Positions 1 to 7,884 are shown, counted from the stretch's first letter. The stretch: DNA of 7,884 bases from JANPEF01 sp046596055 (GCA_046596055.1 JBKJNH010000218.1:1-7884), one strand, 5' to 3'. Numbers and translations are program-made. Notes: generated by a model from the sequence alone, not told the origin.

Positions 1-573
1 GAGGGACCATCGGACCTCCAGCGTGTCGGCGCTGTGCGGGATGCCGATGAACGCGGGCTCGATCGCCAGGTCGTACGCCCGGTCGCGGGCGTAGTAGCTC
101 CCGTTGCTGAAGCCGAGGTTGACACCCCGACTGAGCAATCCGCCGGGCGGGGCGAGGTAGCTCGAGGTGTCGCCGGTCGCGATCTGGAACGAGTGCGAGA
201 AGAGCCCGGTGCCGTCGACCGCGACCTTGAAGAGCTCGGTGCCGTCCCACGAATCGATGATCCCCAGAAGGAAGCCGAGGTCGACCGAGGTGTGCGCGGG
301 AAGACCGCGCAGCGTCAGCCGGGTGTCGACGATGCCCTGCAGGGTGTAGCGCAGGAAGCTGCCGCCGAACGCGTTCCCGATCGGTCCGAGCCCGGCGTAG
401 CCCTGTACGGGCTCGATTACGGAACCCGGGGCGTTGAACTCGGCAGGGAGGCCGCTCTCGAAACCGGTCACGAAGACCACGGTGGACTGGGCACGGGCGA
501 AGCCCGGTGTGGTCGTCAGGACGGCGACCACTGCGACGACGGCGGCGGCATGGAGGGCAGGCGTTCGGCTCAT
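1..573 (-). CDS. Secreted protein of unknown function, N-terminal 191 residues (3' end beyond window)
   Basis: The reading frame is open from an ATG at 573 to the left edge (191 codons, no stop), so the C-terminus is missing. Residues 1-28 form a signal peptide: short basic start (MSRT), a hydrophobic Ala/Val run at about 9-20, and an Ala-Arg-Ala cleavage site at 26-28, giving export to the periplasm or outside. The mature part opens with a TGFESG-LPAEF stretch (36-46) and contains LGFLLGIIDSWDGTE (99-113) followed by an FKVAVDG strand (115-121). From memory this resembles concanavalin A-like beta-sandwich exported proteins, many of which carry PEP-CTERM-type sorting tails; the end that would show such a tail is outside the window. 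A GGAG at 584-587 lies 10 nt before the ATG. The signal peptide fixes the start. It follows the aminotransferase on the same strand after 83 nt, in which I see no clear terminator or promoter. No enzymatic motif is visible, and the function is unknown. Confidence 0.8.
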   Translation of the reverse strand, partial: MSRTPALHAAAVVAVVAVLTTTPGFARAQSTVVFVTGFESGLPAEFNAPGSVIEPVQGYAGLGPIGNAFGGSFLRYTLQGIVDTRLTLRGLPAHTSVDLGFLLGIIDSWDGTELFKVAVDGTGLFSHSFQIATGDTSSYLAPPGGLLSRGVNLGFSNGSYYARDRAYDLAIEPAFIGIPHSADTLEVRWSL

Positions 574-656
574 GGGGAACGGTCTCCGGGAACATGGGGT
601 TCGGGCGCGACGCGGGCGCAGGGTTCGATCATGGGACGACGGCGCGGCTCGAAACG

Positions 657-2075
<1,419 letters not shown>

Positions 2076-2091
2076 CGTGCGTTCCTCGAAG

Positions 2092-2120
2092 GACTTCCGG
2101 GCGTGACGCCCCGCGAAGTC
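2092..2120. promoter_or_regulatory. Compound inverted repeat, candidate operator in the divergent region
   Basis: The inner element is the near-perfect palindrome GGGCGTGACGCCC at 2099-2111 (6-bp arms around one base). It is flanked almost concentrically by GACTTC (2092-2097) and GAAGTC (2115-2120), so the whole 29 bp forms a two-tier dyad centred at about 2105-2106. It sits 16 bp from the aminotransferase start and overlaps the proposed -35 of the rightward promoter, where a repressor or dual regulator of both divergent genes would bind. There is no T-run and no gene ending here, so a terminator is unlikely. The regulator is unknown. GC-rich DNA gives short GC dyads by chance, but the outer arms are not GC-only. 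Confidence 0.4.
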
Positions 2121-2132
2121 GCGTGCTAGACT
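2103..2132 (+). promoter_or_regulatory. Candidate sigma70-type extended -10 promoter for the E1-aminopeptidase unit
   Basis: GTGACG at 2103-2108 (4 of 6 to TTGACA) is separated by 18 nt from TAGACT at 2127-2132 (4 of 6 to TATAAT, with the key T, A, A and T conserved). A TG at 2124-2125 gives the extended -10 pattern TGnTAGACT. It is one of the few AT-containing patches in the divergent region. Transcription would begin near 2139, leaving about a 50-nt leader before the E1 ATG at 2190. On the opposite strand I see no comparable promoter for the aminotransferase. Confidence 0.45.
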
Positions 2133-2135
2133 CGG

Positions 2136-2152
2136 CGGGTCCGCCGGGTCCG
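2136..2152 (+). repeat. Short tandem repeat (CGGGTCCG twice) at the predicted transcription start
   Basis: CGGGTCCG occurs at 2136-2143 and again at 2145-2152, a 9-nt period. The first copy also lies in a small hairpin-capable GGCGG/CCGCC (2134-2145). It falls where transcription of the E1 gene is predicted to start, so it would be at the 5' end of the mRNA leader. It may be chance in GC-rich DNA. Confidence 0.3.
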
Positions 2153-2189
2153 TGGCCCGTCCCCCATCCTCTTCCTGCCGGAGAACCCG

Positions 2190-4334
2190 ATGGCGAAGGT
2201 CGCCCCGCAGCACAAGGCCTCCCCGCGACCGGTCACGCCCGCCGACGATCGCGCGGGACTCACCGACGCCGAACTCCTCCGTCTCTACCGCCTGATGTAC
2301 ATGTCGCGCAAGACCGACGACAAGGACATGACGTTCAAGAAGCTGAACCTGTCCTTCTTTCAGATCTCGGGCGCCGGCCACGAGGCGCTGCTGGTCGGCG
2401 TCGCGCAGGCGATGAAGTCGGCTTACGACTGGTTCTTCCCGTACTACCGGGACCGTGCGCTGTGCCTCGCGCTCGGCATGACGCCCGAGGAGATGCTCGG
2501 CCAGTCCGTCGCCGCCGCCGACGAGCCCGCCTCGGGCGGTCGCCAGATGCCGTCGCACTGGGGACACAAGGCGTACAACATCGTCTCCTCGTCCTCGCCC
2601 ACCGGCACGCAGTTCCTGCAGGCCGTCGGTTGCGCCGACGCTGGAGTCTACTACGCAAGCGAGCCCGCCCTCGCGCAGAAGAACGGCGCGTTCAAGTCCG
2701 ACGAGGTGGTCTTCGTCTCGTGTGGCGACGGCACCACGAGCCAGGGCGAGTTCTGGGAGGCGTTGACGACCGCGTGCGTGCGCAAGCTCCCGGTCGTCTT
2801 CGTCGTCGAGGACAACGGCTACGCGATCTCCGTGCCGGTCGAGGTGCAGACCCCCGGCGCCAACATTCTCTCGGTCGTCGGCGGCTTCCCCGGTCTCAGT
2901 ACGTTCGACGTCGACGGTTGCGACCCGGTCGCCAGCTACGCGGTCGCCCGCCAGGCCGTCGAGCGCGCCCGTCGTCGCGAGGGACCGAGCCTGATTCGCG
3001 GCACGGTGATCCGCCCGTACGCGCACTCGATGTCCGACGACCAGGCATTGTATCGGCCGAAGGCCGAACGGGATTCCGAGCTCGAGAAGGATCCGCTGCG
3101 TACGTTCCCGGCAAAGCTGATCGCCTGGGGCGTGGCGACCGAGGCCGACCTCGAGGCGATCCGCAAGGAGGTCGAGGCCGCGGTCCACGCCGCCGGCAAG
3201 ATCGCGCAGCAGAAGGCGCAGCCGGGCCCCGAGACGGCGATGTCGTTCGTCTACTCGCCGACGGTCGACCCGACCGGCCCTGCGTTCGTGACGACGGCCG
3301 TCCCCGACGGCGAGCCGACCACGGTCGCGACGCTGATCAACCGCACGCTGAAGGACGAGATGCGACGCGACCCGCGCATCCTCGTCTTCGGCGAGGACGT
3401 GGCCGACGCGACGCGCGAGGAGGTGCTGCCCGAGGTCAGCGGCAAGGGAGGCGTGTTCAAGCTGACGCACGGCCTGCAGCGCGAGTTCGGCGGCCGGCGC
3501 GTGTTCAACTCGCCGCTGGCCGAGGCGAACATCGTGGGCCGCGCGATCGGCATGGCGGTGCGCGGGCTCAAGCCGGTGGTCGAGATCCAGTTCTTCGACT
3601 ACATCTGGCCGGCGATGATGCAGATTCGCGACGAGCTCGCGATGATGCGCTATCGCTCGAACAACACGTTCGCCTCGCCCATCGTCATCCGCGTCGCCTA
3701 CGGCGGCTATCTCAAGGGCGGCGCGCCCTACCACTCGCAGTGCGGCGAATCGATCTTCATCCACTGCCCGGGCCTGCGCGTCGTGATCCCGTCGACAGCC
3801 GAGGATGCGGCGGGTCTCCTGCGCACCGCGATCCGCTGCGACGACCCGGTGATCTACCTCGAGCATAAGCACCTGTACCGCCAGCCCTACGCCAAGTCGG
3901 CGTATCCGGGCCCCGACTACACGGTGCCGTTCGGCAAGCTGCGCGTCGCGCGCGCCGGCACGAAGCTCACGATCGTGACCTACGGGGCGCTCGTCCAGCG
4001 CGCGCTCTACGCCGCCGGCGACCTGGCCGACGAGGGCATCGATTGCGAGGTGCTCGACCTGCGCTCGCTCGCGCCGTGCGACTGGGACGGGATCTACGCC
4101 TCCGTGAAGAAGACGGGCCGCGTGCTCGTCGCCCACGAGGACTCGCTCACCGCCGGCTTCGGCGGCGAGATCGCCGCGCGGATCGGGTCTGAGTGCTTCG
4201 AGTTCCTCGATGCGCCTGTCGAACGCCTGGGTGCGCTCGATTGCCCGGTCGCGTACGCGCCGCAGCTCGAGGACGTCATCCTGCCGCAGAAGGACCACCT
4301 GGTCGCGGCGGCGCGCAAGCTCGCCGCGTATTGA
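2190..4334 (+). CDS. Branched-chain-type 2-oxoacid dehydrogenase E1, alpha and beta subunits fused
   Basis: A 714-residue ThDP-dependent E1 that decarboxylates a 2-oxoacid and transfers the acyl group to lipoyl-E2. The alpha part (about 25-345) has the cofactor/Mg motif GDG (179-181) to N209; D180 and N209 align with the known Mg ligands of human PDH E1-alpha, although the preceding position is Asp208 instead of Asn. The loop HSMSDDQALYR (279-289) matches branched-chain E1-alpha (HSxSDDxxxYR), whereas pyruvate enzymes have SDP. A Pro-rich linker (about 343-376) leads to the beta part (377-714), with the ThDP-activating Glu445 in FNSPLAE, the active-site His515 in YHSQCGES, and HCPGLRVVIPS (525-535). 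Usually alpha and beta are separate genes; single-chain versions are known in several phyla. GGAG (2180-2183) lies 6 nt before the ATG. The aminopeptidase follows 37 nt downstream. No E2 or E3 is nearby. Pyruvate as substrate cannot be excluded. Confidence 0.93.
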   Translation: MAKVAPQHKASPRPVTPADDRAGLTDAELLRLYRLMYMSRKTDDKDMTFKKLNLSFFQISGAGHEALLVGVAQAMKSAYDWFFPYYRDRALCLALGMTPEEMLGQSVAAADEPASGGRQMPSHWGHKAYNIVSSSSPTGTQFLQAVGCADAGVYYASEPALAQKNGAFKSDEVVFVSCGDGTTSQGEFWEALTTACVRKLPVVFVVEDNGYAISVPVEVQTPGANILSVVGGFPGLSTFDVDGCDPVASYAVARQAVERARRREGPSLIRGTVIRPYAHSMSDDQALYRPKAERDSELEKDPLRTFPAKLIAWGVATEADLEAIRKEVEAAVHAAGKIAQQKAQPGPETAMSFVYSPTVDPTGPAFVTTAVPDGEPTTVATLINRTLKDEMRRDPRILVFGEDVADATREEVLPEVSGKGGVFKLTHGLQREFGGRRVFNSPLAEANIVGRAIGMAVRGLKPVVEIQFFDYIWPAMMQIRDELAMMRYRSNNTFASPIVIRVAYGGYLKGGAPYHSQCGESIFIHCPGLRVVIPSTAEDAAGLLRTAIRCDDPVIYLEHKHLYRQPYAKSAYPGPDYTVPFGKLRVARAGTKLTIVTYGALVQRALYAAGDLADEGIDCEVLDLRSLAPCDWDGIYASVKKTGRVLVAHEDSLTAGFGGEIAARIGSECFEFLDAPVERLGALDCPVAYAPQLEDVILPQKDHLVAAARKLAAY

Positions 4335-4371
4335 TCGCCGTCGACCCACCCCAGCCGGAGGCCGCCGCGTC

Positions 4372-5763
4372 ATGAACCTCGAGCCCGTGCTGACCCATGA
4401 ACCCATCCGCCGCCTGCCGGGCTCCACGTTCCGTGACCGTCGAGGGGCGCTGCTGGCGCGCATGACCGCTCTCGGCGGGGGCGTGACCGTCGTCCGCTCC
4501 AATCCGGAGCAGACGCGCTCGCACGACACCGAGTTCACCTATCGTCCCGACTCGGATCTGTGGTGGCTGACCGGCTTCGCCGAGCCCGACACGGTCGCGG
4601 TGTTCACCGACACCCACCCCGAGCATCGCTTCGTGCTCTTCGTTCGCCCGCGCGATCCGGAGAAGGAGACCTGGAACGGTCGCCGCGCCGGCATCGAGGG
4701 TGCGCTTCGCGACTTCGGGCCCGATGCGACCTATTCCATCGAGGATCTGGACGCGGTGCTGCCGAAGTACCTGGAGGCGGCCCCGACACTGTGGTGGACG
4801 CCGGGGATCGAGCGCTCCTTCAACGGGCGGATGGACGCCTGGCTCGCCGCCTCGCGCCGCGTGCGCGCGCGCTCGGGCAAGGGTCCCTCGAGCGTCGCCG
4901 AGCTGGCCATGCTCACGCACGAGGCGCGCCTGCACAAGACTGCGGAGGAGATCGAGCTCCTGCAGCGGGCGGGCGACATCACCTCCGAGGCACACAACGC
5001 CGCGCTCGAGGGCACGCGCCCCGGCATGTACGAGTACGAGGTCGAGGCGCTGGTCAACTACGTGTTCCGCGCCCGCGGCGCGAAGGCGCCGGGCTACAAC
5101 TCGATCGTGGCCGGCGGCGTCAACGGGACGATCCTCCACTACACCGAGAACGAGTCGCGTCTCGCCGCGACGGACCTGCTGCTCATCGACGCCGGCGCTG
5201 AAGTCGAGGGCTACACGGCCGACGTCACGCGCACGTTCCCGGTGGGGGCGCGCTTCTCGCCGGCGCAGCGCGCGGCGTACGACATCGTTCTCGCCGCGCA
5301 GGAGGCGGCGATCGCCGTCATCCGCCCGGGCGCGCTGTTCGACGACGTGCACCACGCGGCGCTGACCACGCTGGTCGAGGGACTCGTGCAGCTGGGAGTG
5401 CTGGCGGGGCGGGTCGAGGAGCTGATCGCGCAGAAGGCGTTCCAGCCGTTTTACATGCACCGGACCAGCCACTGGCTCGGGCTCGACGTGCACGACGTGG
5501 GCCTCTACGTCGACGGGAAGGGTCATTCGCGCCCGCTCGAACCGGGCATGGTGCTCACCGTCGAGCCGGGGCTCTACTTCGGCGACGGCGGCCCCGCGTA
5601 CGATCCGCAGTACCGCGGCATCGGCATCCGCATCGAGGACGACATCGTCGTCACCGAGAACGGCTCGCACAACCTCACCGCGGCGTCGCTCAAGAAGGTC
5701 GCGGACATCGAGTCGGCGAGGGCACGCGGCCTGCAGCGCGAGAGGTCGGCGCTGCCCGTCTAG
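4372..5763 (+). CDS. pepP: Xaa-Pro aminopeptidase (M24B family)
   Basis: A 463-residue cytoplasmic metallopeptidase that removes the N-terminal residue from peptides with proline second. The N-terminal AMP_N domain (about 10-150) contains FTYRPDSDLWWLTGF (55-69), typical of PepP. The catalytic pita-bread domain (about 185-440) has all five metal ligands of a dinuclear Mn-type site: D273 and D284 in LIDAGAEVEGYTADVTRTF, H367 in SHWLGLDVHDVG, E398 in TVEPGLYF, and E422 in IRIEDD. The accessory histidines equivalent to E. coli PepP H350 and H361 are H363 and H374. Length is close to E. coli PepP (about 440). The frame is open 54 codons further upstream, but those overlap the E1 gene and are Arg/Ser-rich shadow sequence; ATG 4372 has GGAGG at 4357-4361, 10 nt away. 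It probably shares the E1 transcript. Its TAG stop overlaps the convergent gene's stop. Confidence 0.95.
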   Translation: MNLEPVLTHEPIRRLPGSTFRDRRGALLARMTALGGGVTVVRSNPEQTRSHDTEFTYRPDSDLWWLTGFAEPDTVAVFTDTHPEHRFVLFVRPRDPEKETWNGRRAGIEGALRDFGPDATYSIEDLDAVLPKYLEAAPTLWWTPGIERSFNGRMDAWLAASRRVRARSGKGPSSVAELAMLTHEARLHKTAEEIELLQRAGDITSEAHNAALEGTRPGMYEYEVEALVNYVFRARGAKAPGYNSIVAGGVNGTILHYTENESRLAATDLLLIDAGAEVEGYTADVTRTFPVGARFSPAQRAAYDIVLAAQEAAIAVIRPGALFDDVHHAALTTLVEGLVQLGVLAGRVEELIAQKAFQPFYMHRTSHWLGLDVHDVGLYVDGKGHSRPLEPGMVLTVEPGLYFGDGGPAYDPQYRGIGIRIEDDIVVTENGSHNLTAASLKKVADIESARARGLQRERSALPV

Positions 5764-7076
5764 CTCGGGCCGACGTCCGCCGCCGCGCCCGTGCGCGGCC
5801 CGGCCCACACCCGCATCACGCGCCGCTGCCGCGTCTCGAGAACGCGGAGCGCATGGTTGTCGCCCAGCTCGACGACGTCGGCGACGCGGCCGATGCGGCC
5901 CAGCCGATTCTGCACGTAGCCGCCCACGGTCACCGCCTCGTCGGGGTCCTCGAGTCGCACCTCGAGCAGGTTCACCAGGTCGACCAGCGCATATCCTCCC
6001 GTGACCGAGTAGGCGCCGCCTCCCAGGGTGAGCAAGGGTGCGGCCTCGCCGGCATCGAACTCGTCCTGGATCTCCGAGCCGATCAACTCCTCGAGCAGGT
6101 CCTCGAGCGTGACCAGCCCCGACGTGCCGCCGTACTCGTCGACCACGATCGCCTGGTGCAGGCGGCGTGACTGGAACTGGCGCAGCAACACGTCGGCGGG
6201 CGAGGCCTCGGGCGTGAACAACGGTTCGCGGGCGACGCGAATCAGGTCCTCCGACGTGTCGATGCGTCCCGCGCCCGTGGTCAGGTCGCGAATGTGGACG
6301 ATCCCGAGGACGTCGTCGAGCGCGCCGCGCACCAGCGGGTAGCGCGTGAATCCCATGCGCCGCGCGGCGTCGAGGTTCTCGGCGAGCGAGACGGTGACGT
6401 CGAGCGCGACGATGTCCGCACGCGGCACCATGAACTGGTGGGCGCGCTTGCGCGTGAACTCGAACGCGCGCTCGACCAGGCGGCGTCGCGTGTCCTGGTC
6501 GCGGCCGCCGGCCAGCGACTCGGCGAGGATCATGCGCGCTTCTTCCTCCGTGTGATGGCCCTCGCCCCCCGCGGCGGTGATGCCGAACGGCGCCAGGAGG
6601 GCGCGCGCAGCGCCGTTGAGCACGGCGATGAACGGGTAGAACATGCGATGAAACGCCTGCATCGGCCGGGTCACCGCGAGCGTCGTCTCCTCGGGCTTCC
6701 AGATGGCGAGGCTCTTGGGCGCCAGCTCGCCCGCGACGATATGGAGTACCGTGATCACGGCGAACGCCAGGGCGACGGAGATCACGTGTGCGAACGGTTC
6801 GGCCCACGCGCCGAGTTTCGCGAGGCCGGGCTCGATCAGGCCGGCGAACGCCGGCTCGCCGACCCAGCCCAGGCCCAGCGAGGCGAGCGTGATCCCGAGC
6901 TGGCAGGCCGAGAGATACGAGTCGAGCTGGGCGACGATCTTCTCGGCCGCGGCAGCGGTGGTGTTGCCGGCGCGGGCGAGCTGCCGCAGGCGCGTGGCGC
7001 GCACCTTGACGAGCGCGAACTCGGTGGCGACGAAGAAGCCGTTCAGCACGACGAGGAACAGGGCGAGGAGGATCAT
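5760..7076 (-). CDS. CNNM/TlyC/CorC-family membrane protein (DUF21-CBS-CBS-CorC_HlyC)
   Basis: A 438-residue inner-membrane protein with the full family layout. The DUF21/CNNM transmembrane domain (1 to about 170) has hydrophobic segments at about 1-22, 55-82, 95-115 and 145-166, the start motif LNGFFVATEFALV (11-23) and the hallmark GELAPKSLAI (116-125). A CBS pair (about 215-338) follows, with FMVPRADI (215-222), FTRYPLVRG (243-251) and VVDEYGGTSGLVTLEDLLEE (311-330). The C-terminal CorC_HlyC domain spans about 346-425. Family members are linked to Mg2+/Co2+ transport or homeostasis; 'haemolysin' is a historical label. The CBS pair commonly binds adenine nucleotides. The ATG lies 4 nt after the upstream peptidase stop with only weak Shine-Dalgarno character, so translation is probably coupled. 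The stop lies in CTAG shared with pepP. Ion specificity cannot be read from the sequence. Confidence 0.93.
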   Translation of the reverse strand: MILLALFLVVLNGFFVATEFALVKVRATRLRQLARAGNTTAAAAEKIVAQLDSYLSACQLGITLASLGLGWVGEPAFAGLIEPGLAKLGAWAEPFAHVISVALAFAVITVLHIVAGELAPKSLAIWKPEETTLAVTRPMQAFHRMFYPFIAVLNGAARALLAPFGITAAGGEGHHTEEEARMILAESLAGGRDQDTRRRLVERAFEFTRKRAHQFMVPRADIVALDVTVSLAENLDAARRMGFTRYPLVRGALDDVLGIVHIRDLTTGAGRIDTSEDLIRVAREPLFTPEASPADVLLRQFQSRRLHQAIVVDEYGGTSGLVTLEDLLEELIGSEIQDEFDAGEAAPLLTLGGGAYSVTGGYALVDLVNLLEVRLEDPDEAVTVGGYVQNRLGRIGRVADVVELGDNHALRVLETRQRRVMRVWAGPRTGAAADVGPS

Positions 7077-7080
7077 CCGC

Positions 7081-7812
7081 TCAGGCGACGAGTGAACGCG
7101 TGGGGAGCGGCGTCTCGCGTGCGGCCGGCGCAGTCTCGGCGGCCGACGGACCGGCCGGCTCGACGCGATACGCGCCGGCGCCCGGCCGGAAACTCACCGC
7201 CTCGACGAAGCGCGTGTCGTCGAACACGAGAGCCGCGCCGTCATCGGCCGCATAGCCGGGCGCCAGCGTGCCTTCGGCGACGAACCGCTGGAACAGCGGA
7301 CGGCGCGACTCCTCGCTGTCGTAGTGCGGGCAGAAGCTGCCCTCGAGGATGCCGAGCAGGTGATGAAGCGGCTTGAGCGCGGTGGGGTGAAACGAGTCGG
7401 TGACGCCTTCCTCGAACCAGCACAGGCCGCCGGCCGACACGCCGGCCATGACCGTGCCCTGCTCCCACGCGCGGCGCAGCAGGGCGTCGACGCCGTGCAC
7501 TCCCCAGATCGCGGCCAGGTTCGCGGTGTTGCCGCCGGTGACGAAGATCAGGTCCTGCGCCAGCACGAGCGGGGCGAGGTCCTCGTGCTCGCGGTTGAAC
7601 AGGCGCAGCACCGTCGGGACGCAGCGGCGCTCGAGGAAGGAACGATGAAACGCCTCGATCACCGGCTCGGCGTCACCGCCCGCGGTCGGCACGAGCAGGA
7701 CGCGCGGACGTTCGCGGCCCGTGCGCGCCAGCAGAAAGTCATCGAGCGCGTTGCCGGGATCGGTGCGAAAGCTGCCGCCGCCGATCGCCACGATGGTGCG
7801 TGCGTTCGTCAT
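7081..7812 (-). CDS. pepE: S51-family serine peptidase (dipeptidase E-like)
   Basis: A 243-residue cytoplasmic peptidase of the PepE/cyanophycinase-like fold (class I glutamine amidotransferase-like). PepE itself cleaves Asp-Xaa dipeptides. Visible features: Gly-rich start IVAIGGGSF (7-15), VLLVPTAGGD (38-47), FVTGGNTANL (90-99), the nucleophile elbow GVSAGGLCWFEEG with Ser126 (124-136), and CPHYDSE with His163 (161-167). The Ser-to-His spacing of 37 equals that of Salmonella PepE (S120-H157); D139 is the likely third triad residue. The last 25 or so residues are a Pro/Ala/Thr-rich tail, making it slightly longer than PepE (229). No signal peptide. The start overlaps the upstream stop as ATGA, and the stop is 4 nt before the CNNM ATG, so this is the middle gene of a tight unit. 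Exact substrate (Asp-dipeptides or another S51 specificity) is not decided by the sequence. Confidence 0.88.
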   Translation of the reverse strand: MTNARTIVAIGGGSFRTDPGNALDDFLLARTGRERPRVLLVPTAGGDAEPVIEAFHRSFLERRCVPTVLRLFNREHEDLAPLVLAQDLIFVTGGNTANLAAIWGVHGVDALLRRAWEQGTVMAGVSAGGLCWFEEGVTDSFHPTALKPLHHLLGILEGSFCPHYDSEESRRPLFQRFVAEGTLAPGYAADDGAALVFDDTRFVEAVSFRPGAGAYRVEPAGPSAAETAPAARETPLPTRSLVA

Positions 7813-7884
7813 CGAACCTTCCCTCCGTGGAATGAAAGCAGGTGCGCCGCCGCGGCGCCCCCGGAGCGCACCGCGGCCTCGATG
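7809..7884 (-). CDS. C-terminal 24 codons of an upstream gene (5' end beyond window), possibly a flavoprotein
   Basis: Reading leftwards from the right edge, one frame gives IEAAVRSGGAAAAHLLSFHG followed by GKVR and TGA at 7811-7809. The stop overlaps the peptidase ATG (7812-7810) as ATGA, a classic coupled junction, which argues that this is the real frame although only 24 residues are visible. The (E/G)AVRSG-x-AA-x-x-LL pattern recalls the C-terminal helix of FAD-dependent amine oxidases and related flavoproteins, but the tail is too short for an assignment. Confidence 0.55.
   Translation of the reverse strand, partial: IEAAVRSGGAAAAHLLSFHGGKVR
7817..7826 (-). promoter_or_regulatory. Strong ribosome binding site for the S51 peptidase, inside the upstream gene
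   Basis: On the minus strand GGAGGGAAGG (7826-7817) precedes the ATG at 7812. The GGAGGG core ends 8 nt before the start. It lies within the last codons (Gly-Gly-Lys) of the preceding gene, supporting both the chosen start and translational coupling across the ATGA overlap. Confidence 0.7.

Noticed and set aside
574..656. Gap between the aminotransferase and the secreted-protein gene, examined for a terminator or promoter
   Set aside because: Only a 6-nt direct repeat GGGAAC (575-580 and 588-593) and very short hairpins are visible, with no T-run and no convincing -35/-10 pair on the minus strand.
4335..4371. Short spacer between E1 and pepP, examined for a separate promoter
   Set aside because: 37 nt containing only the GGAGG ribosome binding site; no promoter-like hexamers, so co-transcription is the simpler reading.
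2076..4538. Minus-strand open frame continuing upstream of the aminotransferase across the whole E1 gene (over 800 extra codons)
   Set aside because: It is the antisense of a strongly conserved enzyme gene. The translation is Arg/Ala/Asp/Val-rich low-complexity sequence with no family motif. Long stop-free shadow frames are expected at this G+C because stop codons are AT-rich.
5766..5802. Inverted repeat CGGGCCG (5766-5772) / CGGCCCG (5796-5802) just after the pepP stop, as a possible terminator
   Set aside because: The loop is 23 nt, there is no T-tract, and it lies inside the CNNM coding sequence; GC-only arms like these occur often by chance here.
4276..6807. 843-codon minus-strand open frame spanning pepP and most of the CNNM gene
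   Set aside because: It overlaps two clear family members in other frames and reads as Arg/Gly/His-rich low-complexity sequence; the chance of a real gene is very low.

Overview
The window is a gene-dense stretch of a high-GC bacterial chromosome (roughly 70% G+C by eye, with strong G/C preference at third codon positions). It holds five complete genes and two genes cut by the window edges. There are no RNA genes, mobile elements, CRISPR arrays or phage genes that I can see. The content (an alpha-beta fused 2-oxoacid dehydrogenase E1, a CNNM-type membrane protein, M24 and S51 peptidases, and an exported lectin-like-fold protein with a clean signal peptide) suits a free-living heterotroph from a GC-rich lineage such as Myxococcota, Gemmatimonadota, Planctomycetota or 'Eisenbacteria'. 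I cannot place it more precisely without a database search.

Layout. 1-573 (-) is the N-terminal part of a secreted protein, running off the left edge. 657-2075 (-) is a class III PLP-dependent aminotransferase with an unusual four-cysteine segment. 2076-2189 is a divergent intergenic region with a candidate extended -10 promoter facing right and a compound dyad overlapping its -35. 2190-4334 (+) is a branched-chain-type 2-oxoacid dehydrogenase E1 with the alpha and beta subunits in one chain. 4372-5763 (+) is an Xaa-Pro aminopeptidase (PepP type), 37 nt downstream and probably co-transcribed. 5760-7076 (-) is a CNNM/TlyC/CorC-family membrane protein whose stop codon overlaps that of the aminopeptidase inside a single CTAG. 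7081-7812 (-) is an S51-family peptidase (dipeptidase E-like). 7809-7884 (-) is the last 24 codons of an upstream gene overlapping the peptidase start as ATGA.

How the genes may fit together. Two peptidases (one removing N-terminal residues before proline, one acting on short peptides), an aminotransferase and a branched-chain 2-oxoacid dehydrogenase E1 outline a route from peptides to amino acids, to 2-oxoacids, to acyl-CoA. This is inferred from families and proximity. The genes lie in at least three transcription units, and no E2 or E3 of the dehydrogenase complex is present.

I found no convincing previously undescribed system. The items most worth a second look are the divergent operator-like dyad, the cysteine cluster in the aminotransferase, the fused E1, and the zero-spacing convergent junction. 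No gene-free stretch exceeds 300 bases; the longest is the 114-nt divergent region.
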